Of a stretch of 64,000 bases of DNA, positions 1 to 7,528 are shown in pieces. The stretch comes from Solibacillus cecembensis (GTDB taxonomy: Bacteria; Bacillota; Bacilli; Bacillales_A; Planococcaceae): assembly GCF_001439635.1 (NCBI RefSeq), contig NZ_LMBZ01000019.1, forward strand, positions 35,459 through 99,458, read 5' to 3'. Each line of letters starts with the position of its first letter. Positions within the stretch are counted from its first letter, which is position 1. Made by a program: the position numbers and the translations under genes. The notes below the pieces were generated by a model. That model was not told the DNA's origin, ran no database searches, and worked only from the letters and a program-made list of their open reading frames with translations.

Positions 1-1
1 T

Positions 2-1441
2 CAACTTGGTAATAAAAATCAATTAAAAAGAAGCCTGAAAAGTCGTCACATTACGATGATTTCTTTAGGGGGAACAATTGGGACAGGGCTCTTTTTAGCT
101 TCTGGTGGTGCAATTGCACAAGCAGGTCCTGGTGGTGCATTACTTGCCTACGCATTAATTGGTGTGATGGTGTACTTTTTAATGACGAGCTTAGGTGAAA
201 TGGCCGCGTATATGCCAACTTCTGGTTCGTTCAGTACGTATGCAACGAAATTTGTTGACCCGGCACTAGGCTTTGCATTAGGTTGGAACTATTGGTACAA
301 CTGGGCAATTACGATTGCAGCAGAAATCGCAGCTGTATCGTTAATTATGAAATATTGGTTCCCAAATAGTTCATCGATTACATGGACAATCTTATTTATT
401 GTCGTTGTTCTATCATTTAACTTAATGTCAGTTAAAGCGTATGGTGAAAGTGAATATTGGTTTTCGATGATTAAAGTAGTAACCGTGATTGTATTTATTA
501 TTGTCAGCTTCCTGATGATTTTTGGAATTTTAGGTGGCAATGATCCGGTAGGCTTTAAAAACTTCTTCGTTGGAGATGCACCGTTTAATGGTGGTTTCCT
601 AGCAATATTCGGTATTTTCTTAGCGGCAGGTTTCTCGTTCCAAGGGACAGAGATGCTTGGTGTAACAGCTGGTGAAACAGATGATCCAGCAAAAAATATT
701 CCAAAGGCGGTACGTTCAGTATTTTGGCGTATTTTACTGTTCTACATTTTTGCAATTGGTGCAATTGGTTTATTAATTCCGTATACGGATTCACGTTTAC
801 TATCAGAAGATATTGCGACAAGTCCATTTACATTAGTATTTGAAAACTTAGGCTTTGCATTCGCGGCATCCGTGATGAATGCGATTATTTTAACAGCGAT
901 GCTATCTGCCGGAAACTCTGGTTTATATGCAGCAAGCCGTATGTTATTCCAATTAGCAGTCGATGGAAAAGCGCCGAAGTTTTTTGCAAAAGTGAATACA
1001 CGCGGCATTCCAGTGTATGCGTTAATCGCGACAATGGCTGTAGGTTGCGTATCATTTTTAGCTTCATTCTTTGGTGATGGTGTTGTTTATATTTGGTTAT
1101 TAAACGCATCGGGACTGTCCGGATTTATTGCATGGCTAGGAATTGCAATAAGTCATTATCGTTTCCGCCGAGCATACGTTGCGCAAGGGCACTCACTAAG
1201 CGATTTGCCTTATGTATCGAAATTTTTCCCATTTGGTCCATTATTCGCGTTTGCTCTATGTACGATTGTTATTTTAGGACAAAATTACATGGCGTTCATG
1301 GGTGGCACAATCGACTGGTACGGCGTTTTAGTATCATATATTGGTATCCCTTTATTCGTAGCACTGTGGGTCGGTTATAAATGGAAGCATAAAACGAAAG
1401 TCGTGCCATTAATGGAGTGCGATTTAACAAATAAGTACTAA
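2..1441 (+). CDS. lysP: Lysine-specific amino acid permease LysP-like (5' truncated by window edge)
   Basis: The reading frame is open from base 2, so the true start lies upstream of the window; 479 codons are visible. It is an APC-superfamily (AAT family) proton-coupled amino acid importer of the cytoplasmic membrane. The visible N-terminus keeps the family pattern of a short basic stretch, then MISLGGTIGTGLF and the GPGGAL motif. The segments SFQGTEMLG, FWRILLFY and GFIAWLGIAISHYRFRR match what I remember of E. coli LysP closely, and about twelve hydrophobic segments follow. The lysine assignment comes from that resemblance; another cationic or bulky amino acid is possible. No neighbour supports or contradicts it. 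Confidence 0.85.
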   Translation, partial: QLGNKNQLKRSLKSRHITMISLGGTIGTGLFLASGGAIAQAGPGGALLAYALIGVMVYFLMTSLGEMAAYMPTSGSFSTYATKFVDPALGFALGWNYWYNWAITIAAEIAAVSLIMKYWFPNSSSITWTILFIVVVLSFNLMSVKAYGESEYWFSMIKVVTVIVFIIVSFLMIFGILGGNDPVGFKNFFVGDAPFNGGFLAIFGIFLAAGFSFQGTEMLGVTAGETDDPAKNIPKAVRSVFWRILLFYIFAIGAIGLLIPYTDSRLLSEDIATSPFTLVFENLGFAFAASVMNAIILTAMLSAGNSGLYAASRMLFQLAVDGKAPKFFAKVNTRGIPVYALIATMAVGCVSFLASFFGDGVVYIWLLNASGLSGFIAWLGIAISHYRFRRAYVAQGHSLSDLPYVSKFFPFGPLFAFALCTIVILGQNYMAFMGGTIDWYGVLVSYIGIPLFVALWVGYKWKHKTKVVPLMECDLTNKY

Positions 1442-1495
1442 CTTGATTCAGTAAAGCTGAATTAAGTTTGTGCCCCGGCGTAATTGATTAGGAAA

Positions 1496-1530
1496 GCAAA
1501 ATCTCATCTATTTGAGGTTTTGCTTTTTTT
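1496..1530 (+). terminator. Rho-independent terminator after the permease gene
   Basis: An 11-bp stem (GCAAAATCTCA pairing with TGAGGTTTTGC, one G-U) with a six-base loop is followed by seven T residues. A second weaker hairpin (CTTGATTCAG/CTGAATTAAG) lies just after the stop codon. Confidence 0.85.
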
Positions 1531-1651
1531 ATTCTGTTAATGCCAAAAGTTAAATCGAGATGGTATTATTAGAATATAATAAAGGAACTAAACATAGCGT
1601 TGCTACCAGCAGGCTATTGACGATAATAGAAAGTGAAGGAAGTGAAGAAGG

Positions 1652-2341
1652 GTGACTGTTTCAACGGGGTTTTATAAAAAAATTTACAACTGGCTAATGG
1701 ATGCGGAAAAAAGTGAAGTGCTATACCGACCATTTATAATAGATGGAAATCCGTACAAATCACGTGTGTTTTTAGTCGGTTTGAATGCCATGCCGTTATT
1801 TAAGGTGATACCAAGCGGCGAAAAGTTATTTGCTGATGCATTAGTGAATACCGATTTATTGGAAGATTTATTTTACAATGAAATCAATCATGCACCGCGT
1901 GAATTTAAAGGATCGTTACACTTTACTAAATGGCTGCAAAACGAATTAAATGAAACGACCGTTTATACTTCTTTAAATGCGTATCAAGTGGAAAATGCCG
2001 ATGATTTAAAGTTAGTAAAAAAGGAAAACCCAGAAGCTTTTGCACGCGGGCAAGTGATATTTGAAGAGCTATTTAATGAGCTGCAACCAGAAATTATTGT
2101 ACTTCAGGGGACAGCTGCATTGAATCAATTTAAAGCGATGTATGCAGAACGTCTAGTAATTTACAATCCTACAATAACAAAGGTGCAACATTTAGAAGTA
2201 GAAGGTCCATTTGCAGAAATGCGCGATCAAAACGGCAAAAAGGTGCATATTTTTGCAACACGTAGCATGTCTTACTTTGGAAAAGACGGGCAAAAGTTTG
2301 AAGCATTTAAAAATGAAATCCGTAAAATTTTAGAAAAATAG
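1652..2341 (+). CDS. Conserved hypothetical protein, possibly uracil-DNA-glycosylase-like fold
   Basis: 229 residues starting at GTG, with GAAGAAGG as ribosome site. No signal peptide or membrane segment, so probably cytosolic. The early strand SRVFLVGLNAMP and the later EIIVLQGTAALNQF resemble, only loosely, the order of conserved strands in uracil-DNA-glycosylase-like proteins; catalytic residues cannot be assigned. It stands alone between two terminated units. A TATAAT at 1575-1580 may be its -10 box but has no convincing -35. Treat as unknown function. Confidence 0.6.
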   Translation: MTVSTGFYKKIYNWLMDAEKSEVLYRPFIIDGNPYKSRVFLVGLNAMPLFKVIPSGEKLFADALVNTDLLEDLFYNEINHAPREFKGSLHFTKWLQNELNETTVYTSLNAYQVENADDLKLVKKENPEAFARGQVIFEELFNELQPEIIVLQGTAALNQFKAMYAERLVIYNPTITKVQHLEVEGPFAEMRDQNGKKVHIFATRSMSYFGKDGQKFEAFKNEIRKILEK

Positions 2342-2345
2342 GGTA

Positions 2346-2400
2346 AAATCCGAACATTGAGCTTGCTGTAAAAGTAAAAAACACCATATTTCCGAATAAT
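2346..2400 (+). promoter_or_regulatory. Two candidate PurR boxes upstream of xpt-pbuX
   Basis: AAATCCGAACATT at 2346-2358 matches the Bacillus PurBox consensus AWWWCCGAACWWT exactly. ATTTCCGAATAAT at 2388-2400 matches with one mismatch. They lie 42 bp apart in the same orientation, about 60-120 bp upstream of the predicted start of transcription. In B. subtilis PurR represses xpt-pbuX through paired boxes; the same-direction arrangement here is atypical, so the second box is less certain. Confidence 0.55.
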
Positions 2401-2427
2401 AAGAATAATTTTTTTATTTTAGTTTTA

Positions 2428-2456
2428 TTGCTTTTCCAAAATGAGATGATTATAAT
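2428..2456 (+). promoter_or_regulatory. Sigma-A-type promoter of xpt-pbuX
   Basis: TTGCTT, a 17-bp spacer and a consensus TATAAT. Transcription would start near 2463, about 90 bases before the riboswitch aptamer. Confidence 0.7.
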
Positions 2457-2552
2457 TGGAACATTCACAGGACTTAATTAAATTATATAGCAGGCATTCA
2501 CCTTGAACGATAGATTTAGAAGATAAATGCTTGAAGACAATTAAATAACTTT

Positions 2553-2756
2553 ACTCATATAATAGCGAGGATAAGGCTTGCGAGTTTCTACCGATTTACC
2601 ATAAACAAATCGACTATGAGTGAAGCATGATTAACGAATGAATTGTCCGATTATTCACTTAGAATTATTGCGCGATACATCTGTTATTTCTTTTGAATTT
2701 TACTCGAAAGACTTGCTCCACTTATTACATGGAGACAGGTTTATCGAGTTTTTTTG
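2553..2756 (+). promoter_or_regulatory. Guanine-class purine riboswitch with terminator
   Basis: The aptamer spans 2553-2621. P1 is ACTCATA/TATGAGT, P2 GCGAG/CTTGC with loop GATAAGG, P3 CGATTT/AAATCG with a CCATAAA-type loop, and the conserved GTTTCTACC junction is intact. The base in the GAC|TATG position that reads the ligand is C, which in known purine riboswitches pairs with guanine-type ligands (U would mean adenine). About 80 bases downstream is a long hairpin with ACTCGA/TCGAGT at its base (2702-2749) and a T run, so ligand binding should end transcription before xpt. Confidence 0.93.
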
Positions 2757-2798
2757 TATCTAGAAAATGTTTTGAAAATAAAAGGAGGACGTATTTAT

Positions 2799-3371
2799 AT
2801 GCAACGCTTAAAAGAAAAGATTGAACAAGAAGGACAAGTACTATCAGATGTTGTCTTAAAAGTAGATTCATTTTTAAATCATCAAATTGACCCACTTTTA
2901 ATGAAGGAAGTCGGGGAAGAGTTTGCGAATCGTTATGCAGATCAAGTGATTACAAAAGTATTAACGATCGAGTCTTCTGGTATCGCACCAGCGACATTTT
3001 TAGGATTAACATTAGGCGCACCAGTCGTATTTGCACGAAAACGCAAATCACTAACGCTTACAGATAATTTATATACATCGAAAGTACATTCATTTACTAA
3101 GAACGAAACAAATGAGATTTCGGTTTCACAAAAGTTTTTATCAGCAGATGATACGGTCATCATTATTGACGATTTCTTGGCAAATGGCGAGGCGTTAAAA
3201 GGTTTAGTAGACATTGCAAACCAAGCTGGCGCAACAATTGTTGGTGCAGGGATTGTTATTGAAAAAGGATTCCAAGATGGCGGTAAAATTTTACGTGAGC
3301 AAGGTTTACGTATCGAATCATTAGCTAATATTAAATCCTTAGCTAATGGTAAAGTAGAGTTTTTCGACTAG
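2799..3371 (+). CDS. xpt: Xanthine phosphoribosyltransferase
   Basis: 190 residues. Converts xanthine and PRPP to XMP in purine salvage; cytosolic type I phosphoribosyltransferase. The PRPP-binding loop is VIIIDDFLANGEAL near residues 125-138, and the IESSGIAPA segment is typical of Xpt. An ATG further upstream in frame (2754) lies inside the riboswitch terminator; the start at 2799 is chosen because AAAGGAGG lies 8-9 bases before it. Length agrees with B. subtilis Xpt (194). It heads an operon with the xanthine permease and is controlled by the riboswitch and probably PurR. Confidence 0.95.
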   Translation: MQRLKEKIEQEGQVLSDVVLKVDSFLNHQIDPLLMKEVGEEFANRYADQVITKVLTIESSGIAPATFLGLTLGAPVVFARKRKSLTLTDNLYTSKVHSFTKNETNEISVSQKFLSADDTVIIIDDFLANGEALKGLVDIANQAGATIVGAGIVIEKGFQDGGKILREQGLRIESLANIKSLANGKVEFFD

Positions 3372-3425
3372 ATCACTTGATAATTACTCATCAAGAGTAC
3401 ACATAAATTGGGGGAAACCGTTTTT

Positions 3426-4736
3426 ATGAATAACACAAAAGCTACAATGCTTGGTATTCAACATTTACTTGCCATGTATGCAGGTGCGATTTTAGTGCCG
3501 TTAATTATCGGTGGGGCACTTAACTTTACCCCTGCTCAAATGACGTATTTAGTTGCGATTGATATTTTTATGTGCGGTGTAGCAACATTGCTACAAGTAT
3601 GGAAAGGTCGCTTTAGCGGAATTGGTTTACCTGTTGTATTAGGTTGTACATTTACTGCGGTAAGTCCAATTATTGCGATTGGAAGTACGGGTGGTTTAGG
3701 CGATGTGTACGGCGCGATTATCGCATCAGGTGTAATCATTGTTATTATCGGTGGATTATTCGGTAGATTAATTCCGTTTTTCCCGCCAGTTGTAACAGGT
3801 TCGGTTGTAACGATTATCGGAATTAGCTTAATCCCAGTAGCCATCAACAATATGGGGGGCGGACAAGGTGCTCCTGATTTTGCATCTGGCTCAAACGTAG
3901 CACTTGCCTTTATTACATTGATTATTATTTTAGTTGTATACCGTTTTACTGTTGGGTTTGTTCGCGCAATCTCTATTTTACTAGGAATGGTAGCAGGTAC
4001 AGTGCTTGGTATAATCATGAACAAAGTTGACTTTACACCAGTAGTAGAAGCTTCTTGGTTACACATTATGCAACCATTTTACTTAGCGACACCTACGTTT
4101 AACGCATCTGCTATTGTAACGATGACATTAGTTGCGATGGTTTCATTAGTAGAATCTACAGGTGTTTACTATGCATTGAGTGATATTTGTAAAAAACCAT
4201 TAACTTCAAAAGATTTAGCAAAAGGGTACCGTGCAGAAGGTATAGCATCGATTATTGGTGGTATTTTCAACGCATTCCCTTATACGACATTTTCTCAAAA
4301 CGTTGGTTTAACGCAAATGTCGGGTGTACGTGACCGTAAAGTGATTTACATTACAGGTGGTATGCTTGTAGCACTTGGTTTCCTTCCGAAATTAGCAGCA
4401 ATCACAACAATCATCCCTACGCCAGTACTTGGGGCAGCGATGTTAGCGATGTTTGGTATGGTAATTACACAAGGAATTCGTATGCTAGCACCTGAGATTG
4501 CAAAATCGATGGAAAATACGATGGTCGCAGCGATTGCAGTTAGTTTAGGTGTTGGTGTTGCAAGTGTACCAGGCGTTTTTGTAAATATTACAAATGGTTT
4601 ACCAGCATGGTTAGCAGAAATATTGACTGTTATTACTTCAAACGGCATTGTGGCTGGTTCGATTACAGCGATTTTACTTAACATTTTATTTAATATGATT
4701 GGACCGAAACGTAAAGATCCGATGCATATAGATTAA
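3426..4736 (+). CDS. pbuX: Xanthine permease (NCS2 family)
   Basis: 436 residues with about 12-14 membrane segments; NCS2 nucleobase:cation symporter importing xanthine at the cytoplasmic membrane. Diagnostic segments are QHLLAMYAGAILVPLIIG at the N-terminus, VESTGVYYALSD and FPYTTFSQNVGL in the core. The start at 3426 follows GGGGGA by about ten bases; an upstream in-frame TTG at 3408 has no better ribosome site. It lies 54 bp after xpt with no terminator between, so both share the guanine riboswitch. Uptake and phosphoribosylation of xanthine are thus coupled. Confidence 0.93.
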   Translation: MNNTKATMLGIQHLLAMYAGAILVPLIIGGALNFTPAQMTYLVAIDIFMCGVATLLQVWKGRFSGIGLPVVLGCTFTAVSPIIAIGSTGGLGDVYGAIIASGVIIVIIGGLFGRLIPFFPPVVTGSVVTIIGISLIPVAINNMGGGQGAPDFASGSNVALAFITLIIILVVYRFTVGFVRAISILLGMVAGTVLGIIMNKVDFTPVVEASWLHIMQPFYLATPTFNASAIVTMTLVAMVSLVESTGVYYALSDICKKPLTSKDLAKGYRAEGIASIIGGIFNAFPYTTFSQNVGLTQMSGVRDRKVIYITGGMLVALGFLPKLAAITTIIPTPVLGAAMLAMFGMVITQGIRMLAPEIAKSMENTMVAAIAVSLGVGVASVPGVFVNITNGLPAWLAEILTVITSNGIVAGSITAILLNILFNMIGPKRKDPMHID

Positions 4737-4751
4737 TAGAAACCTTTATAA

Positions 4752-4792
4752 AGGGAATGGTCTCAACATCTCGTGAGACCATTCCTTTTTTT
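4752..4792 (+). terminator. Terminator of xpt-pbuX, shared with the converging amt gene
   Basis: GGAATGGTCTCA pairs perfectly with TGAGACCATTCC, followed by seven T. It sits between two converging genes; the run on the opposite strand is weaker. Confidence 0.88.
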
Positions 4793-4798
4793 CATTGA

Positions 4799-6094
4799 TT
4801 AAGAAATATGTTCTTCTTGTACGTTTTGAGATTTACCGATATGTGTTAAACGTTGTGCAAAAGTTTCGTTACGCAATGCTGAGCTTTTGAAAATTTCTTG
4901 ATACTCATAAGCTGGCGTACCGTGTTCAATTACGTCAAGACCAGCAATTTCTTCTTCTTTCGATACGCGAAGTGGCACAAAAAGTTTAATGAAGAATAGA
5001 CCACCCGTAACAGTCACGCTCACCCAAGCGATAATTGCTAATACGCCAATCGCTTGCACACCTAGTAAACTAATGCCCCCGCCATAGAATAAGCCTTTAC
5101 CACCGATGTCAAAAAGTCCAACTGCAAGAGTGCCCCAAATTCCACAAATACCGTGTACCGCCACTGCACCTACTGGATCATCTACTTTAAGTTTCCATTC
5201 AATAAATCGAACACCTTCAACTAACAATGGAGCTGCAATAGCACCGATACAAAGAGCACCGACAATACTGACATTTGCTGCTCCAGCTGTAATTCCTACT
5301 AAACCAGCTAATGCGCCATTTAGTGTTAGAGAGCCGTCAATATGACCATAACGGAATTTTGTGTAGAAAGCTGTTGCCACCACACCAGCTGCAGCAGCGA
5401 AGAATGTATTTGCAATAACGCCAGGAACGGTTGCAGGATCCGCTGCTAAAGTGGAAGCACCATTGAAGCCAAACCAACCTAACCAAAGAATGAAGACACC
5501 TAATGCCCCAAGAGGAATACTATGCCCTTTAATAACATTGACTTTACCATCACCATATTTTCCAAGACGAGGACCAATCATAATAGCGGCTACAAATGCT
5601 GCTATGGCACCAGTTAAATGCACAACTGTTGAGCCTGCAAAGTCTACAAAACCAATATTAGTTAACCAGCCACTACCACTCCAAATCCAATGACCGACCA
5701 CGGGATAAACGAATAATGTCATTAAAACAACAACACCTATATAGGCCATAATATTCGTACGTTCTGCAACGGCACCTGATAGAATTGTAGCGCCTGTTGC
5801 TGCAAACATAGCTTGGAAGATAAAAAAGCCAATATCCTCAACCCCATTTAAAGCAAAGCCACTTGTTCCGATAAAGCCACCAGCAGTATCACCAAACATA
5901 ATGGCATAGCCACATAAGAAATAAACGATACCACCGAGTGAAATTGTAATGAAGTTTTTCATAATAATGTTGACGGCATTTTTTGAGCGTGTGAAGCCTG
6001 CCTCCACCATTGCAAATCCTGCGTGCATAAAGAACACTAAAATTGTCCCGAGCATAACCCACACTAAATTAACAGATAACATAACTTCCTCCAT
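4799..6094 (-). CDS. amt: Ammonium transporter (Amt family)
   Basis: 431 residues, about eleven membrane segments, conducting ammonium/ammonia across the cytoplasmic membrane. Family segments seen are HAGFAMVEAGFTRSKN near the N-terminus, VVHLTGAIAAFVAA, LGWFGFNGAS and GAVAVHGICGIWGT. A second ATG at 6082 has a good GGAGGA ahead of it, so the protein may start four residues later. A hydrophilic C-terminal tail of about 55 residues is the usual cytosolic region contacted by PII. It follows glnK by 14 bp in one operon and should share its nitrogen control. Confidence 0.93.
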   Translation of the reverse strand: MEEVMLSVNLVWVMLGTILVFFMHAGFAMVEAGFTRSKNAVNIIMKNFITISLGGIVYFLCGYAIMFGDTAGGFIGTSGFALNGVEDIGFFIFQAMFAATGATILSGAVAERTNIMAYIGVVVLMTLFVYPVVGHWIWSGSGWLTNIGFVDFAGSTVVHLTGAIAAFVAAIMIGPRLGKYGDGKVNVIKGHSIPLGALGVFILWLGWFGFNGASTLAADPATVPGVIANTFFAAAAGVVATAFYTKFRYGHIDGSLTLNGALAGLVGITAGAANVSIVGALCIGAIAAPLLVEGVRFIEWKLKVDDPVGAVAVHGICGIWGTLAVGLFDIGGKGLFYGGGISLLGVQAIGVLAIIAWVSVTVTGGLFFIKLFVPLRVSKEEEIAGLDVIEHGTPAYEYQEIFKSSALRNETFAQRLTHIGKSQNVQEEHIS

Positions 6095-6108
6095 ACCTAT
6101 CGCCCCCT

Positions 6109-6450
6109 CTATTCTACTGCAATCGATCCGACTTCTTTCGTACGAATACGAATGGCCTGTTCTACAGGATAAATAAAAATTTTGCCGTCTCCAACTTTAC
6201 CGGTTGCTGCATCACGTAATAGGACTTCCACAATAGCTTCTACCTTTTCGTCATCAACGACCATTTCTAATTTTAGCTTTGGTAAAAACTCAATTTCATA
6301 CGTATTTCCACGGAATAAACCTGTGCGCCCTAATTGACGACCGCATCCAGCAATTTCGGAAATACTTAACCCTGAAATTCCAATCTCTGCAAGTCCGTCA
6401 CGAACAAGACCAAAAACTTCTTGACGAATGATTGCCTCTATTTTCTTCAT
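6109..6450 (-). CDS. glnK: PII nitrogen regulatory protein GlnK
   Basis: 113 residues. Small trimeric signal protein that binds ATP/ADP and 2-oxoglutarate and blocks Amt when nitrogen is plentiful. The T-loop region GRTGLFRGNTYEIEFLPK retains the tyrosine at the classical uridylylation position, and GDGKIFIYPVEQAIRIRT is the C-terminal PII signature. The ATG at 6450 is preferred over a GTG two codons earlier because AAGGAG lies nine bases before it. It is the first gene of a glnK-amt operon, reversed relative to B. subtilis nrgA-nrgB. Confidence 0.93.
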   Translation of the reverse strand: MKKIEAIIRQEVFGLVRDGLAEIGISGLSISEIAGCGRQLGRTGLFRGNTYEIEFLPKLKLEMVVDDEKVEAIVEVLLRDAATGKVGDGKIFIYPVEQAIRIRTKEVGSIAVE

Positions 6451-6482
6451 CAGCACCAGCTCCTTACGTTAATTTAATTTAA

Positions 6483-6511
6483 ATGTTAAAGCTGCTTGGT
6501 AAAGTGTGCAA
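6483..6511 (-). promoter_or_regulatory. Promoter of glnK-amt
   Basis: On the minus strand: TTGCAC (6511-6506), 17-bp spacer, TAACAT (6488-6483). Both hexamers are imperfect, as expected for a promoter needing an activator. Confidence 0.5.
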
Positions 6512-6529
6512 TGCTTTTCTTTACCTTCA

Positions 6530-6546
6530 TGTTAGAAGATATAACA
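6530..6546. promoter_or_regulatory. TnrA/GlnR box
   Basis: TGTTA, seven bases, TAACA: an exact match to the TnrA/GlnR consensus TGTNA-N7-TNACA. Its centre lies about 62 bp upstream of the predicted glnK transcription start, suitable for activation by TnrA in nitrogen limitation. Confidence 0.8.
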
Positions 6547-6859
6547 TTGGATTTTTCGAATTCCGTAATAGTTTTTTAGAAATGCTTTTGTAAAGGGAAT
6601 GAAAGCGGTACTAAAATATATGTCTAAAATGTGAACGGTTCTAAATTTTCTGAATTTTAAGGTGGTTATTTTACATCGGAGTCAATTTAGAGGGAGGCTA
6701 TTAAATGACCTGAACACGAATGTTTGAATTTATATATATGATAAAATACACTAAAGTTCGTATAATGACTTATTTTTATGGTTATTAGTTTAATATTGTT
6801 CGTATTAGAAAAGAAAAGAAATAGATTAGGAAATGCGTTTGTATAATTCAGAAAAATGG
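6547..6859. other. Intergenic stretch without a supported gene
   Basis: AT-rich sequence. A good ribosome site (AGGGAGG) at about 6694 precedes an ATG that meets a stop after one codon, suggesting a decayed gene start. Nothing else is recognisable. Confidence 0.5.
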
Positions 6860-6920
6860 TTGACATAAGGGGTGTTGAACTGTATTGAGAGGGGAGAGTA
6901 TAGACGTAAAAAGGAATCTC

Positions 6921-7043
6921 GTGAAATTAAATTATGAAGACGGTTACTTAGATTTACAAATAGGGGATTGTGAACTGGATGTGGAAGCGGGTGAAATAAA
7001 TATTAGTATACTAATATTATTAGGAGAAAAAGCAAAAATCTAA
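6921..7043 (+). CDS. Possible small acidic protein (40 residues)
   Basis: GTG start seven bases after AAAAAGGAA, 40 codons, then stop, with a strong terminator 30 bp downstream and a TTGACA at 6860-6865 upstream (its -10 partner is weak). The product is acidic with a hydrophobic SILILLG end and no recognised domain. Support is positional only. Confidence 0.35.
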   Translation: MKLNYEDGYLDLQIGDCELDVEAGEINISILILLGEKAKI

Positions 7044-7070
7044 TGTATGTAAAGTTTCAAAACGCAGCAA

Positions 7071-7117
7071 AAGGCTGTCCTGAAATTCATGAGAATGGCG
7101 CATAGGACAGCCTTTTT
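7071..7117 (+). terminator. Strong terminator between converging units
   Basis: AAGGCTGTCCT pairs perfectly with AGGACAGCCTT, loop of 22 bases, followed by T5. Symmetric enough to serve the minus-strand gene at 7135 as well. Confidence 0.8.
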
Positions 7118-7134
7118 AGTGGGGAGAGGTTCGT

Positions 7135-7359
7135 CTAATAGTTTAAAATAACCTGTTCAAATGGATGATTTGTTAAAAGTTCCTTTGTGGCGAGCTCAAC
7201 AACCTTTTGTTCTGAACTGGCAATGACTAAAATACGATATAATTCAAAATCTTTATAATAGGCTTCACCTTCAACTACATAAAACTGAAATTTCGAGTAA
7301 ATCATAGGAATATCGACGACAATTTCAAATCCATCCTCGATAAATTGAATTCTTTTCAT
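7135..7359 (-). CDS. Small hypothetical protein (74 residues)
   Basis: Starts at ATG with AGGAGG about ten bases before it. Soluble, mixed alpha/beta by eye (alternating hydrophobics FEIVVDIP, FQFYVVEG, YRILVIAS), no signal or membrane segment. Not recognised. It stands alone between two terminators. Confidence 0.6.
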   Translation of the reverse strand: MKRIQFIEDGFEIVVDIPMIYSKFQFYVVEGEAYYKDFELYRILVIASSEQKVVELATKELLTNHPFEQVILNY

Positions 7360-7464
7360 CCGATAAAAACCTCCTGTTGCTATATTTTGCGCCGCTAAAT
7401 GGGAAGTATACGGATGGAAAATGAGGTTTTTTTGGTAGTTTATTTACATTTAAAGCTGTTTGGA

Positions 7465-7507
7465 AATAAAAAATATGCGAATTTGACATAGTCAAACTCA
7501 CATATTT
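7465..7507 (-). terminator. Terminator of fumC
   Basis: On the minus strand, AAATATGTGAGTTTGAC pairs with GTCAAATTCGCATATTT (two mismatches) over a three-base loop, followed by a T-rich run. Confidence 0.8.
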
Positions 7508-7528
7508 ATGGTTAAGAAAAATGGGTCC

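Noticed and set aside
2553..2563. TATAAT at 2558-2563 as promoter of xpt
   Set aside because: It lies within the riboswitch P1 helix, so transcription from it would lack the aptamer, and the spacer to TTGAAG is 21 bp.
3536..4066. Long minus-strand frame (176 codons) inside pbuX
   Set aside because: Shadow of a clear transporter gene; no ribosome site and unnatural composition rich in Pro, Thr and Ile.
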